A stretch of 43,561 nucleotides of DNA from JBBSTY01 sp038235385 (lineage in GTDB: Bacteria > Actinomycetota > Acidimicrobiia > Acidimicrobiales > Acidimicrobilacustridaceae). This document shows, piece by piece, positions 15,794-23,690 of the stretch; position 1 is the first letter of the stretch; each line of letters starts with the position of its first letter. Position numbers and translations under genes: made by a program. The notes below the pieces were generated by a model. It saw only the letters and a program-made list of their open reading frames with translations, was not told the origin of the DNA and ran no database searches. Location: assembly GCA_038235385.1 (NCBI GenBank), contig JBBSTY010000012.1, forward strand, positions 1-43,561. Direction: 5' to 3'.

Positions 15794-15928
15794 TCAGAGA
15801 CGCGGACGGGCCGCCGACTGGTTGACCATCAACGCCGCGGTGAAGAGCTCGGCGAGCTCGGCGGCGTTGAATCGGTCCGAGGTCCAGAGAGTCGCAGCGT
15901 CGCCATCTGACAGCGGCGGATCCACCAT
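15794..15928 (-). CDS. Possible 44-residue small protein downstream of tape-measure gene
   Basis: The minus frame from ATG 15928 encodes 44 residues, MVDPPLSDGDAATLWTSDRF followed by NAAELAELFTAALMVNQSAA and RPRL. Its composition is protein-like (helical, Ala/Glu/Leu-rich), whereas the other frames here are Arg-rich. It may be a real small gene or the displaced end of the broken gene immediately upstream (15929-16095). No RBS is clear. Function unknown. Confidence 0.4.
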   Translation of the reverse strand: MVDPPLSDGDAATLWTSDRFNAAELAELFTAALMVNQSAARPRL

Positions 15929-16095
15929 CGTCGGCCGAGAGCAGCACGGGCGGGAGCGTCTTGGGGTTGTGCCCGAGCGGACCGACCGTGAACCCCATCG
16001 CCTTCGCTCTGGTCTGGTAGTCGTTCTCCTGCCGGCGCGTCGGCAGATGCTCAGAGCGGATCTTCTCGAAACGGGCCCCCGTTGTGGCGGGACAT
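15929..16095 (-). pseudogene. Frameshifted gene after the tape-measure gene
   Basis: An ATG at 16095 overlaps the tape-measure stop as TGATG, the usual coupling in this element, but its frame ends after 14 codons (MSRHNGGPFREDPL). If one G is dropped from the GGGGG run at about 16075-16079, the frame continues as MSRHNGARFEKIRSEHLPTR and then NDYQTRAKAMGFTVGPLGHN. This ends close to the 44-residue frame. It looks like a phage tail-region gene broken by a single-base insertion, or a sequencing error in the homopolymer. The product is not recognised. Confidence 0.45.
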
Positions 16096-19000
16096 CAGTC
16101 TCTTCCTGCGGTGGAACGTTCGAGGACGCGGAGCTCTTCGCGGATCTCGCGCATCACGGAGCTCTTGTCGCCCATGTAGTTGTCGAGCCGGAGGGTGACG
16201 TCGTACCGGTGGGTGACCTGCCGGACAACCGCCGCACCGCCCGCACCGCCGCCGCCGGGGCCGGCGAGGATTTGGCTTTGGCGTGAGTCGTGTGCGGGGA
16301 GGATCATCCCGTCCTCGTTTGGGACGAAGATCTCGTTGGGGTGGACCCGGTACGGCTGCCCCATCGACACCGGGCCGCCCACAGCACGACCCTGCGGGCC
16401 CATGAAACCCGAGCCTGCCTCGAACGGCTTCCCGTAGTTCGGGTTCGACGCCTCGTTCCGGAGCCGTTGAAGAGCCTTCAACTTGTCGATGTACGGCTGA
16501 ATCGCAGCAGCAGTCTCCGGGAACATCTGCTTCAAGAGCTCCAACTCCCCGAGCAGATCACTCGACGCCCCCGACTCGGCCTGCATCGCCGCCCCCAACT
16601 CGAGCTGCCGCAGATGAAGATCCATCGCCGCCCGCGCCGCACCGTCCGTCGCAGCCGACACCGCAGCCGAAGCCGCCGACTGCGCCCGCTGGGCGTCAGC
16701 CACACCCAACGACGCGTCGGTCACCGCCCGATTCGCCCGGGCCACCCCATCAGCAGCATCGGCGACCCCACGGTTGGCCTGCTCGATCCCCCACGCCGCG
16801 TCCTCGACCGACCCGTGAGCGGCGACGAGACGCTCCTCAGCCGTCGCCAGGTTCGCCGCGGCCTCAGCGGGCCGACCGGCGATGTCATCCTGGATGCGTT
16901 GCAGGTCAAGTTCGGCGCGGCGAAGATCGAGGCGGGCGCGCCGCTCGTCGAGATCATCATCGAAACCGCCGGCCGCCATCTTGCGGCGCGCCTCCTCCAA
17001 GCGGATCTGGGCGCCCTCGATCGAGAGGTCGTCGTTCTCAGTCGGACCGCGCATCGCCTCGTCGAGCTTGCGTTTCGCTTCCTCGACCACACCAAGAGCG
17101 TCAGCTTCGCTCTTCAACGAGTCCGCGTACCGTTCCTGGGCGTCCTGCACAGCCCGGTAGGAATCGGTGTGGCGTTGCTGGGCGTCAGCGACACCGGCCA
17201 CAGCGTCCTGCACGGCCCGCTGGGCGTTCGCGACACCACGACCGGCCGTCTCGACGCCGCGCTGCGCCTCAGCAACCCGGTCGAGTGCCCCCTGGTAGGC
17301 GGAGGTGGCGTCGACAGCGGCGAGGAACGTGGACTGCATCGATGTGGCCGCCTGGAGCTGCTCACCCGACAGCGCACCGAAACCGGCGCCGAGGCCTCGC
17401 ACCGCCGGCGCCGCGATGTTCGCCGCGTCGCGTGCGGCCAGCATCGCCTGCACGGTCGAGTCGGTCGAATCCGCGGCGAAGAACCCGGCGTCGGTCAGTT
17501 CCTTCATCGCTTCTTCGGACAGGCCGAGGTCTTCGGCCATCCCCACCGCGGCGCCGCGCAGATCGATCCCGGATGTCGCTGCCAGCTTCGTGATCTCCTC
17601 GTCGGTCATGCCGGTCTCGTCGCGGAGCTGCTTCGTGACCTCAGCCCAGTGGGTGTACCCGGGGATGGCCTTGGCGAGGACCTCCTGGATCTTCGTGGTG
17701 CCGTTCTCCATGTTCGAGATCGTGTTCTCGTCGAACGGGTTGAGGATCTGGGCCCAGTCGTTCGACTGGCCAGCCAAGCCGGCCACGAGGCCGATGGCGC
17801 CGCCCACGCTGGTGAGTGACGTTCCGAATGCGTGAGCGTTCTCGGTGCTGGCGGTGAGGGTCCCCTGCAAGATCTCCTGGACATCGATGGTCTGGTTGAT
17901 GGCGTCGCCGTACTCCTGGAGGGACTTGGCCCCTTCAAGACCTTGGGTGGCCTGCTTCGCGATGGCGTCGCCGGCCTTCTCGATGTCGCCTTGCAGCTTC
18001 GCCGCGTAGAGCAGACCCGGGAGAGCGACAGCAATCCCCGTGCTGAGCATCCCGATCCCCTTGGCGGCGCGTTCGCCGCCGGTCCCGGCCCCAGCCAGCG
18101 ACTTCATGAACTCGTCGTACTTCGGTTTCGCCGACCCGACGATCCCAGCACCGGTCAGAACCGCGCCGCCCACCCCAAGAACACCCATCGTGACCGCGTC
18201 AAGCACCGGCGGCATCGCCGACAAGCCCTCCACCGTCGCCGACACCGACTGGGTCAACGACCGCAACGCACCATCAGCGCGCTCCCCCGTCGTGATCAAC
18301 GCGACCTCGATGGTCCCCTGGAGCTCCTCGAGGTCGCCCTTCAAGTTGTTGTTCTTGATGCGGGCCATCTCAGCGGCGTAACCGGCGTCGTTGACCTGCC
18401 CCGCCCAGAACGACACACCTTCGCCGCCCTGCCGGTACAGGATCGACGCCGCCCTGATCGCGTCGGTCCCGAAGATGGTCTGGAGTGCGGAGACCCGCTG
18501 CTCCTGGGTGAGACCCGCCATCTTCGTTTGGAGCTGCTCGGCGGCGTCCTCAAGCCCAACGAAGTTGCCGTGGGCGTCGAAGAACTCGAGGTTCAGCTCC
18601 CGCATCGCCGTCTTCGCCTCAGCCGATTTCGGGGTGAACGCCTGCAGCATGGTCTTCATCGACGTGCCAGCGTCGGAGCCCTGCAGGCCGGCCTGGGCGA
18701 ACATCGAGAGGGTCCCGACGGTGTCTTCGAGGCCGATGCCGAACTGTGCTGACACGAGCCCGGTCTGTTGGAGCGACTGGGCCATGCCGTCGACGTCCGC
18801 GGCCGACTTGTTGGCGCCGGCGGCGAGGACGTCGGCGACGTGGGACATCTCGCCGCCGGACAGCGAGAACGTGTTCATCGCGAACGCGCCGACTTCCGCG
18901 GCGCGGGCCAGGTCCATGCCGCCGGCGGCGGCCAGGTTCAGGGATCCGGTGAGGGCCCCGCCGAGGATGTTCGCGGTGGACACCCCCGCTTTGCCGAGCT

Positions 19001-19367
19001 CGGCCTGGGCGGTCGCAGCCTCGGAAGCGGAGAACACGGTGGCCTGGCCGGCGTCGAGGGCGGCCTGGCGCAGCTGGCCCATCTGGACGACGTTCGCGCC
19101 GGTGGCCCCTTCGACTTCCGACATAGCGGACCCGAAGTTCGCGGCGGCGGCGGCCGCGATCCCGAACCCGGCGAGCATCCCGGCGCCGACGATGGTGGCG
19201 CCCGTCGCCATCGATTTGAGGCCCTTCTCGGTGGTCCCGGAGAAGTCCGTCACGTCCTTCCCGAACGCCTTCGTCTGGGCGGCGGCGAGACCAAGCCCAG
19301 CGGAGTACTGCGACACGTTCGCCCGGAGCGCGACCTCGATCACTTTCATCTGGGCGCCCATCGACAT
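16095..19367 (-). CDS. Phage tail tape-measure protein
   Basis: This 1090-residue protein is of the TP901-type tape-measure family. Such proteins set tail length and help pass DNA through the host envelope. Residues about 50-380 are the conserved domain, with AAAAAANFGSAMSEVEGATG, QATVFSASEAATAQAELGKAG and LQTIFGTDAIRAASILYRQG. Several hydrophobic helices occur at about 55-80 and 390-465. Residues about 690-940 are long heptad-like repeats of the type GVADAQRxxxxAxxAVxDA, suited to a coiled-coil rod. ATG 19367 was chosen, with a second ATG two codons later. No other recognisable tail or head gene is present, and the gene downstream is broken, so the protein may be a relic or a piracy device. 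No strong RBS is visible. Confidence 0.9.
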   Translation of the reverse strand: MSMGAQMKVIEVALRANVSQYSAGLGLAAAQTKAFGKDVTDFSGTTEKGLKSMATGATIVGAGMLAGFGIAAAAAANFGSAMSEVEGATGANVVQMGQLRQAALDAGQATVFSASEAATAQAELGKAGVSTANILGGALTGSLNLAAAGGMDLARAAEVGAFAMNTFSLSGGEMSHVADVLAAGANKSAADVDGMAQSLQQTGLVSAQFGIGLEDTVGTLSMFAQAGLQGSDAGTSMKTMLQAFTPKSAEAKTAMRELNLEFFDAHGNFVGLEDAAEQLQTKMAGLTQEQRVSALQTIFGTDAIRAASILYRQGGEGVSFWAGQVNDAGYAAEMARIKNNNLKGDLEELQGTIEVALITTGERADGALRSLTQSVSATVEGLSAMPPVLDAVTMGVLGVGGAVLTGAGIVGSAKPKYDEFMKSLAGAGTGGERAAKGIGMLSTGIAVALPGLLYAAKLQGDIEKAGDAIAKQATQGLEGAKSLQEYGDAINQTIDVQEILQGTLTASTENAHAFGTSLTSVGGAIGLVAGLAGQSNDWAQILNPFDENTISNMENGTTKIQEVLAKAIPGYTHWAEVTKQLRDETGMTDEEITKLAATSGIDLRGAAVGMAEDLGLSEEAMKELTDAGFFAADSTDSTVQAMLAARDAANIAAPAVRGLGAGFGALSGEQLQAATSMQSTFLAAVDATSAYQGALDRVAEAQRGVETAGRGVANAQRAVQDAVAGVADAQQRHTDSYRAVQDAQERYADSLKSEADALGVVEEAKRKLDEAMRGPTENDDLSIEGAQIRLEEARRKMAAGGFDDDLDERRARLDLRRAELDLQRIQDDIAGRPAEAAANLATAEERLVAAHGSVEDAAWGIEQANRGVADAADGVARANRAVTDASLGVADAQRAQSAASAAVSAATDGAARAAMDLHLRQLELGAAMQAESGASSDLLGELELLKQMFPETAAAIQPYIDKLKALQRLRNEASNPNYGKPFEAGSGFMGPQGRAVGGPVSMGQPYRVHPNEIFVPNEDGMILPAHDSRQSQILAGPGGGGAGGAAVVRQVTHRYDVTLRLDNYMGDKSSVMREIREELRVLERSTAGRD

Positions 19368-19375
19368 GGCGTCAC

Positions 19376-19388
19376 CGTGCGGGCCGCA
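19376..19388. repeat. Dispersed site CGTGCGGGCCGCA, copy 2
   Basis: Exact copy of the 13-bp site, 9 bases upstream of the tape-measure start and in the divergent interval with the zinc-ribbon gene. An 8-bp inverted repeat, GCAACCCC/GGGGTTGC (19386-19393 with 19415-19422), overlaps it. Operator function would fit the position. Confidence 0.55.
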
Positions 19389-19461
19389 ACCCCCTCGGGT
19401 CAGGATGCACGGCCGGGGTTGCTAGGTTCAGCGGCGCCAACGGTGAGGAAAGAAGGCGGAG

Positions 19462-19689
19462 ATGCCAGACGATCGACTCCAGGCTTGCCCGTTCTGCATG
19501 ACCGACGTGCACGAGATGGCCACGATCTGCAACGGCTGCGGGGCCACGAGACGCCGCCTCGGGTCGGCATGGATCACTCCCCGCTCCGCCCGACGCAACG
19601 ACATGCTCGTCGCCATCCTGGCGTGGACGGGCATCGTCACGGTGCTGAGCTTCGCAGCGTCGGCCCTCCTAGCGATGCTCGCCACCTGA
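19462..19689 (+). CDS. Small zinc-ribbon membrane protein
   Basis: A 75-residue protein with an N-terminal zinc ribbon (CPFCMTDVHEMATICNGCG, two CxxC-type pairs at about residues 9-12 and 24-27) and one C-terminal membrane helix (about 48-73, MLVAILAWTGIVTVLSFAAS). A purine-rich AAAGAAGGCGGAG precedes ATG 19462. It is divergent from the tape-measure gene and alone on its strand, bounded downstream by a hairpin. Function is unknown. Similar ribbon-plus-TM proteins are common and carry no specific prediction. Confidence 0.65.
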   Translation: MPDDRLQACPFCMTDVHEMATICNGCGATRRRLGSAWITPRSARRNDMLVAILAWTGIVTVLSFAASALLAMLAT

Positions 19690-19754
19690 CAGCACCTGTC
19701 GATCGAGGTGGGGCGGCGAGAGTGACGTGAGGTCCTCGGCTTGCGGACGCGCAA

Positions 19755-19782
19755 CGGCCCCCGATCCGAGGACCGGGGGCCG
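19755..19782 (+). terminator. Hairpin after zinc-ribbon gene
   Basis: An 8-bp stem (CGGCCCCC / GGGGGCCG) with a 12-base loop, 66 bases after the stop of the zinc-ribbon gene. The loop sequence GATCCGAGGACC is repeated at about 19832-19843. It is probably an intrinsic-type terminator without a T tract. Confidence 0.5.
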
Positions 19783-20087
19783 GCGTGACGAAGGTGGACG
19801 GCGGGTGCCCGCCCCCGTCGGCGCGCTGGCTCCGATCCGAGGACCAGAGGCCAGGCGAGGGAGGCGGACGGGTGGGCGCCCGGTCCCTCAGCGCGGCGAC
19901 GACGCTAGCTCAGGAACCGTCGTACCTATTGGACTCGAGGCCCTCGGCGCTCTGCTCAGCGAACCCCAGGCCACGAGACAGGCGAGACCACGACGAGGTC
20001 GGGAAGACTCGGTTCTCGGAGCTGCGGGCAGCCGCCGCCGATCCGGGCCTATCCTGGGCCTTGCGATCGACAGGCGGGAGGGATCGA
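19783..20087. other. Noncoding interval before toxin-antitoxin-type pair
   Basis: About 305 bases with no protein-like frame. It holds the second copy of GATCCGAGGACC and, near its end, a GGGAGGG ribosome site for the gene at 20088. A weak TATCCT at about 20050 could be a -10 element, but no matching -35 is clear. A promoter for the pair is expected here. Confidence 0.35.
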
Positions 20088-20771
20088 ATGACGACCACAA
20101 TCGAACGGCCCGCCGTCCTCGGTCAGGGCGTGTACTCGTTCCCGCAGGCCCGAGAGATCCTTTCCCACCGTGCGCGACCGATCACCACGCGGCGCCTTCG
20201 GCACTGGATGAACTCGGGGCTGTCGCCAGCATCGCACCAAAGCAGCACCGGTGATCCGATCTTGAACTTTCACGACCTCGTGAGTCTTGAGATGGTGGGG
20301 CGCTTCACCGAATCAGGGATGTCGGTGCAGCGGGTGAGGGAGTTCGAGCGTGCGCTGCGTGACGAGTTCCCGGGGGTCGACCGGCCCTTCGCCTACGAGA
20401 TCTTCTACACCGATGGTGCTGACGTGTGGGCGCAGCGGTTCGGTGAGGACGGCGCCGTCGTCATGGTCGAGCTCCTCGGCAAGAAAGCGAACGCCCGGGA
20501 GAAGCACGTCGTCTGGTCTGACGCCATCCGCACCTTTGCGAGCGAGATTCGCTTCGGAGCGAAGCATGAGGCCATCGCGTGGGAGCTGAGCCCGTGGGTC
20601 GAGATCGACCCCGGTGTGCAGTTCGGTGCGCCAACGGTGAGGGGGACACGGGTGACGGTTCGCACCGTGATCGCGAACCTCGAGGCGGGCACACCGGCGG
20701 AGGTGGCCGAGTGGTACGGCCTGTCGGTGGAACAGGTCGAAGGCGCGAGAGACTACGTCGCCGTCCACTGA
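20088..20771 (+). CDS. DUF433-domain antitoxin-like protein with MerR-like N-terminus
   Basis: A 227-residue protein. The N-terminal part (about 15-100) resembles a MerR-type winged helix, with YSFPQAREILSHRARPITTR and LRHWMNSGL followed by NFHDLVSLEMVGRFTESGMS. The C-terminal 65 residues are a DUF433 domain (VEIDPGVQFGAPTVRGTRVT and VRTVIANLEAGTPAEVAEWY). Such proteins are paired with PIN-like DUF5615 toxins and act as antitoxin and autorepressor. ATG 20088 has a GGGAGGG site at 6-11 bases. The toxin-like gene follows at once. Antitoxin function is inferred from this pairing. Confidence 0.82.
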   Translation: MTTTIERPAVLGQGVYSFPQAREILSHRARPITTRRLRHWMNSGLSPASHQSSTGDPILNFHDLVSLEMVGRFTESGMSVQRVREFERALRDEFPGVDRPFAYEIFYTDGADVWAQRFGEDGAVVMVELLGKKANAREKHVVWSDAIRTFASEIRFGAKHEAIAWELSPWVEIDPGVQFGAPTVRGTRVTVRTVIANLEAGTPAEVAEWYGLSVEQVEGARDYVAVH

Positions 20772-20802
20772 TCACCGGCGACGGTTCTGTCTCGACGCCA
20801 AC

Positions 20803-21279
20803 TTGAGCTTCAAGGTGGCTGAGGCCCTCGCGCACGTGGGCCACCCCTTCATCCATGTCAAGGACGCCATCGCTGTCCCGACGGGCACGGTTGCCGGTCA
20901 GAGCCCGGCGTCCGACGAAGCGATATCGAAGTGGTGCGCGTCCACGGCGTACGTCTTGGTGACCTGCGATGAGGACTTCCGGGGTCGGTGGGAACGGACG
21001 GGCTTACTCGCTAGCCATGGAGTCGAGGTGATCGTGTTCAACCGTGAACTGGTCGGGTTACTCGAACAACATCGCCGGATCACGCTCCACATGCCTCGAT
21101 GGAAGGCTGAGTTGGAGCGGCGGCCGTACGGCTACCGCGTGTGGGACCAGCACCCAGACGGCGGCCCCCATCTGAGAGCGGGCAAGAAGGGCAACCCGCG
21201 CTCCCGACGCTCGCCCACAATCGGTGATGCCCTTGCCCGCAAGGAGCGACTCGACAAAGCCCACTCGCCCCGACCGTAG
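20803..21279 (+). CDS. DUF5615/Mut7-C-like PIN-fold toxin-like protein, start uncertain
   Basis: A PIN-like protein, the presumed RNase partner of the DUF433 protein. The family core starts with (F)LLDANLS. Here the sequence RFCLDANLSFKVAEALAHVG is encoded from 20782, but no ATG, GTG or TTG precedes it in frame. The first possible start is TTG 20803, within LS, which would remove the conserved Asp. Acidic residues of the fold follow in SDEAISKWCASTAYVLVTCD and EDFRGRW. The C-terminus is a basic tail (KKGNPRSRRSPTIG). Either translation uses an unusual start, enters by frameshift from the antitoxin gene, or the toxin is inactive. Length from TTG is 158 residues. Confidence 0.7.
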   Translation: MSFKVAEALAHVGHPFIHVKDAIAVPTGTVAGQSPASDEAISKWCASTAYVLVTCDEDFRGRWERTGLLASHGVEVIVFNRELVGLLEQHRRITLHMPRWKAELERRPYGYRVWDQHPDGGPHLRAGKKGNPRSRRSPTIGDALARKERLDKAHSPRP

Positions 21280-21312
21280 GAGCACGCGAGAATAACGGGG
21301 TGTTCTCGTTGG

Positions 21313-21537
21313 TCAGCGGCGGCCCATCGAGTCGGGGTACCGGTTCCGCCGCGGCGAGGGCTCGACCTGGGGGAATACCGGCTGCCCCCGCCAGTTCGTC
21401 ACCGGCCGCCCCACCGGTGTCTCGGGTGCCGGCTGGTCGTCCTCGGCCTCGAGGTCATCCCAGCGCATCGTGGCGGGCGGCCACGACCAGCTGCGCCGTC
21501 GCGCCCAACGGGCCATGCGTGCAGCGAGCGCCGACAT
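21313..21537 (-). CDS. Small hypothetical element protein
   Basis: A 74-residue protein, last gene of the long minus-strand operon. ATG 21537 overlaps the preceding TGA by one base (TGATG). It starts with a basic, tryptophan-rich helix (MSALAARMARWARRRSWSWP). Proline-rich sequence follows (DDQPAPETPVGRPVTNWRG), with a basic end. It may be a small phage-type accessory or DNA-binding protein. Nothing is recognised. Confidence 0.6.
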   Translation of the reverse strand: MSALAARMARWARRRSWSWPPATMRWDDLEAEDDQPAPETPVGRPVTNWRGQPVFPQVEPSPRRNRYPDSMGRR

Positions 21538-21932
21538 CAGGACAACGCCGCCACACGCGCCTGAGCGGCGGCGACAGCGACAGGCTGCAGCTGGTCCATC
21601 ACCTGCACTCGGGACATGCCCGGGTTCAGGTCGACGAGCACCTGGAACTCCGCGCTTCCCCGGTAGAGCACCGGCGTCGAGACGAACACCTCGGACCACT
21701 GGGCGCACCGCAGCGCCGCCGCCGCCTCCTGCGATGGTGTGAGTCCATGCCGGGGCGGCATCACCAGCCGGCCAGCCTCGAGGTGCTCGGTCGAGTCGCC
21801 GGGCGGGGCGAAGTCCGCCGGCGAATAGTCCGCCTGGATCTCGCCGAGCCGCACCCGGTCCGGGATCCGGCCGGGGTCGAGGAGGAGCGCCTCGAGGTGC
21901 TCGGTCCTGCGGGTGTCCATCGTCAGAGCCAT
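21537..21932 (-). CDS. Hypothetical element protein
   Basis: A 131-residue protein of unknown function. ATG 21932 has a strong AGGAGG site 7-8 bases upstream, and its stop is coupled to the next gene. The middle contains DYSPADFAPPGDSTEHLEAG. The C-terminal half is hydrophobic-alternating and then helical (YRGSAEFQVLVDLNPGMSRV). No motif identifies it. Its place at the end of the operon, before the short basic protein, suggests late or accessory functions. Confidence 0.65.
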   Translation of the reverse strand: MALTMDTRRTEHLEALLLDPGRIPDRVRLGEIQADYSPADFAPPGDSTEHLEAGRLVMPPRHGLTPSQEAAAALRCAQWSEVFVSTPVLYRGSAEFQVLVDLNPGMSRVQVMDQLQPVAVAAAQARVAALS

Positions 21933-21970
21933 GGGTTCCCCTCCTGGGGTTGAGAACGAAAGATTCCCGG

Positions 21971-22831
21971 TCAGTCGGCGGCTGTGAGCTCGCGCAGTCG
22001 GCGGGCCGGATACTCGAGCGACCGGTCGGCCTGCTCGGCGCGGGCATGGGCGGCGGCCAGGAGGCGGGCCTTCGCCACGTCCCTGGCCTCGTCCATCGAG
22101 ATCACCCGGTCACGGCCCGCCGCCACCCGCTGGGCCGGGTCGAGCTGTGGGCTCTCGGCGTAGACCCGCTCGGCGAGCAGGCCCAGCCCGGGCGGGTCGG
22201 CGGCGGTTGTCGTGAGCGCAAGCACGACCGCCCGGGCGCTGGCCTTGGTCTGCTCGGCCAACCTCTGCCGGTGGTCCAGCACGGCGCGGGCGTGCTCGAT
22301 CTCGTGATGACGAGAGATCGGGCCGGCGATCGACCGGAGCAGCCTCGCGTCGCCCTCATCGGCCGAGTGGGTCACCGCCATCGTCACGATCCGCCTGGCG
22401 TCCTCGAGGGGAACCGCTGCGGGGTCGGCCGGTAGCCGTTCGATCCACGCGAGGTCACTCGCCCCGAGCCTCGGCTGCTCGACACCGGCCCTGCGGTTCG
22501 CCTCGAACATGGCGAGACCCGACTGGGATGCGGAGAACACCGGGTTTGCCGGGGCACTGAACGTGCCCGGCCCGGTCGGCCGCGGCTGAGCCCTCGCTAT
22601 CAGCTGCCGGGCCAGGCCGCCCTCGGCCGACCCTGACGGCGTCGAGTGTTCGAGGCCCATGATCGTCCCGCGCCCGAACCCGTCGGCCGGGTCCGCGACG
22701 ATCGCCGCGACGATCTGGTCGGAGGTGGCGGGCGCGCGGTGAGCCGCCGGGCCGAGCGACTGCACGCCGGTGTTGCCCTCGGCGGAACGAAGCACGTTGA
22801 CGGGTGCGCCCCGCATGGTCGGATCGGTCAT
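21971..22831 (-). CDS. Hypothetical element protein, helical C-terminus
   Basis: A 286-residue protein I cannot name. The N-terminal third is low in complexity and proline/serine-rich. Residues about 120-286 are strongly helical and charged, with ARRIVTMAVTHSADEGDARL, RHHEIEHARAVLDHRQRLAE and a basic end (EYPARRLRELTAAD). This pattern recalls phage scaffold- or adaptor-like or DNA-associated proteins, but no family motif is visible. ATG 22831 overlaps the upstream excisionase-like gene's stop by one base, so it is translationally coupled. Confidence 0.65.
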   Translation of the reverse strand: MTDPTMRGAPVNVLRSAEGNTGVQSLGPAAHRAPATSDQIVAAIVADPADGFGRGTIMGLEHSTPSGSAEGGLARQLIARAQPRPTGPGTFSAPANPVFSASQSGLAMFEANRRAGVEQPRLGASDLAWIERLPADPAAVPLEDARRIVTMAVTHSADEGDARLLRSIAGPISRHHEIEHARAVLDHRQRLAEQTKASARAVVLALTTTAADPPGLGLLAERVYAESPQLDPAQRVAAGRDRVISMDEARDVAKARLLAAAHARAEQADRSLEYPARRLRELTAAD

Positions 22832-23220
22832 CAGGACACCTTCCGTTGCGCCGCGACCCGGGAGGCCACGAGCTCGTCGATCTCGGAGCGTGCGACCCGC
22901 ACCGCGCCGCCGAGCCGAACCCTCGAGAGGGTCCCGTCGCTCAGGAGCCGGTCGACCTGACGGGTCGAGACGCTGAGCAACCGGCCGGCGGCAGCGGTCG
23001 TGAGGAGCACCGGGGCATCATCCGCACCGGGCCCGCCGTCCGCCACCCCCACCGGCCATGTTGGCGCCGCCTGGCGGCGACTGGCGACGATCGCAGCCTC
23101 AGCGACCGTCACGAGCTCCGCTGGGACCACCTCGCCGCGGTCGGCCGCTCGCCGCTCGTAGAGCATCAGGGCGCGGGCCAGGTGAGCAGCGACATCAGGC
23201 GACACCGCCAAGATCAGCAC
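22831..23220 (-). CDS. Excisionase-like helix-turn-helix protein
   Basis: A 129-residue protein with an N-terminal helical part and a C-terminal HTH_17 domain (about residues 70-118: LLTTAAAGRLLSVSTRQVDR then LLSDGTLSRVRLGGAVRVAR). This is the excisionase/MerR-like fold. It may direct recombination or control transcription in the element. It overlaps the upstream gene by 7 bases and is coupled to the 286-residue gene by TGATG. The element encodes another such protein at the top of the same operon, so the division of labour between them is unknown. Confidence 0.75.
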   Translation of the reverse strand: MLILAVSPDVAAHLARALMLYERRAADRGEVVPAELVTVAEAAIVASRRQAAPTWPVGVADGGPGADDAPVLLTTAAAGRLLSVSTRQVDRLLSDGTLSRVRLGGAVRVARSEIDELVASRVAAQRKVS

Positions 23221-23690
23221 GACTCACCTTCCGGGATGGATCCGTTCTCCACCGCCACCGCATCGAGGAGCTCGGCGAGACGGGCCCGCGTCTCGCTCAC
23301 GAGCTGGGCCGTGTCCCACCCCTCAGCGCCGGCGCGCCCCACCAGGGCGTCGACCTCGCACCGCGGCAGCACCGCCATGACCTTCACCGAGGCTGTCACC
23401 AGGCGGCGGTACACCTCGATCGTCACCCCCGGGACCCGACGGTGCGGGGCGAACGTCTCGGCAACCGTGCGGGCCGCACGAAGCGTGTCGACATCGACCG
23501 TCGTGCGGGCCGCAACCGAAGTGCGGAGCCGGGCCGCGGCGAGAGCCTGCTCGGCCTGGCCGGTCACGAACCTCGCCCACCCCTCGGCCAGCCAGTCCCC
23601 CACCGGCCAGAACGCCGCCCCATCCGCTTCGAGCTCGGCGAGAGCGGCATCGCCTGCGGCCAGCCACACGTCGAACAGGTCCGCCGTCAC
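23214..23690 (-). CDS. Hypothetical element protein
   Basis: A 158-residue acidic, helical protein of unknown function. The first half is rich in Ala and Trp (FDVWLAAGDAALAELEADGA, FWPVGDWLAEGWARFV). The second half contains ARTVAETFAPHRRVPGVTIE. No membrane or metal motif is seen. Two copies of the dispersed 13-bp site lie within it, both encoding Ala-Ala-Arg-Thr in the same frame. It overlaps the WhiB-like gene's stop by 4 bases. Confidence 0.62.
   Translation of the reverse strand: MTADLFDVWLAAGDAALAELEADGAAFWPVGDWLAEGWARFVTGQAEQALAAARLRTSVAARTTVDVDTLRAARTVAETFAPHRRVPGVTIEVYRRLVTASVKVMAVLPRCEVDALVGRAGAEGWDTAQLVSETRARLAELLDAVAVENGSIPEGESC
23466..23514. repeat. Dispersed site CGTGCGGGCCGCA, copies 3 and 4
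   Basis: Two exact copies, 23466-23478 and 23502-23514, with starts 36 bases apart inside a coding region. Copy 3 shares the longer 15-base form with copies 1 and 2. In this gene the two sites fall in the same codon phase, so part of their conservation could be protein-level. Confidence 0.55.

Noticed and set aside
15756..15998. 80-residue minus frame after the tape-measure gene
   Set aside because: Its first third is the displaced part of the broken gene, but its last half is Arg-rich out-of-frame translation. The protein-like frame there is the 44-residue one.
19368..19376. GGTGACGCC before the tape-measure start as another iteron
   Set aside because: It differs in the last base, stands alone and is 7 kb from the cluster. 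Probably chance.
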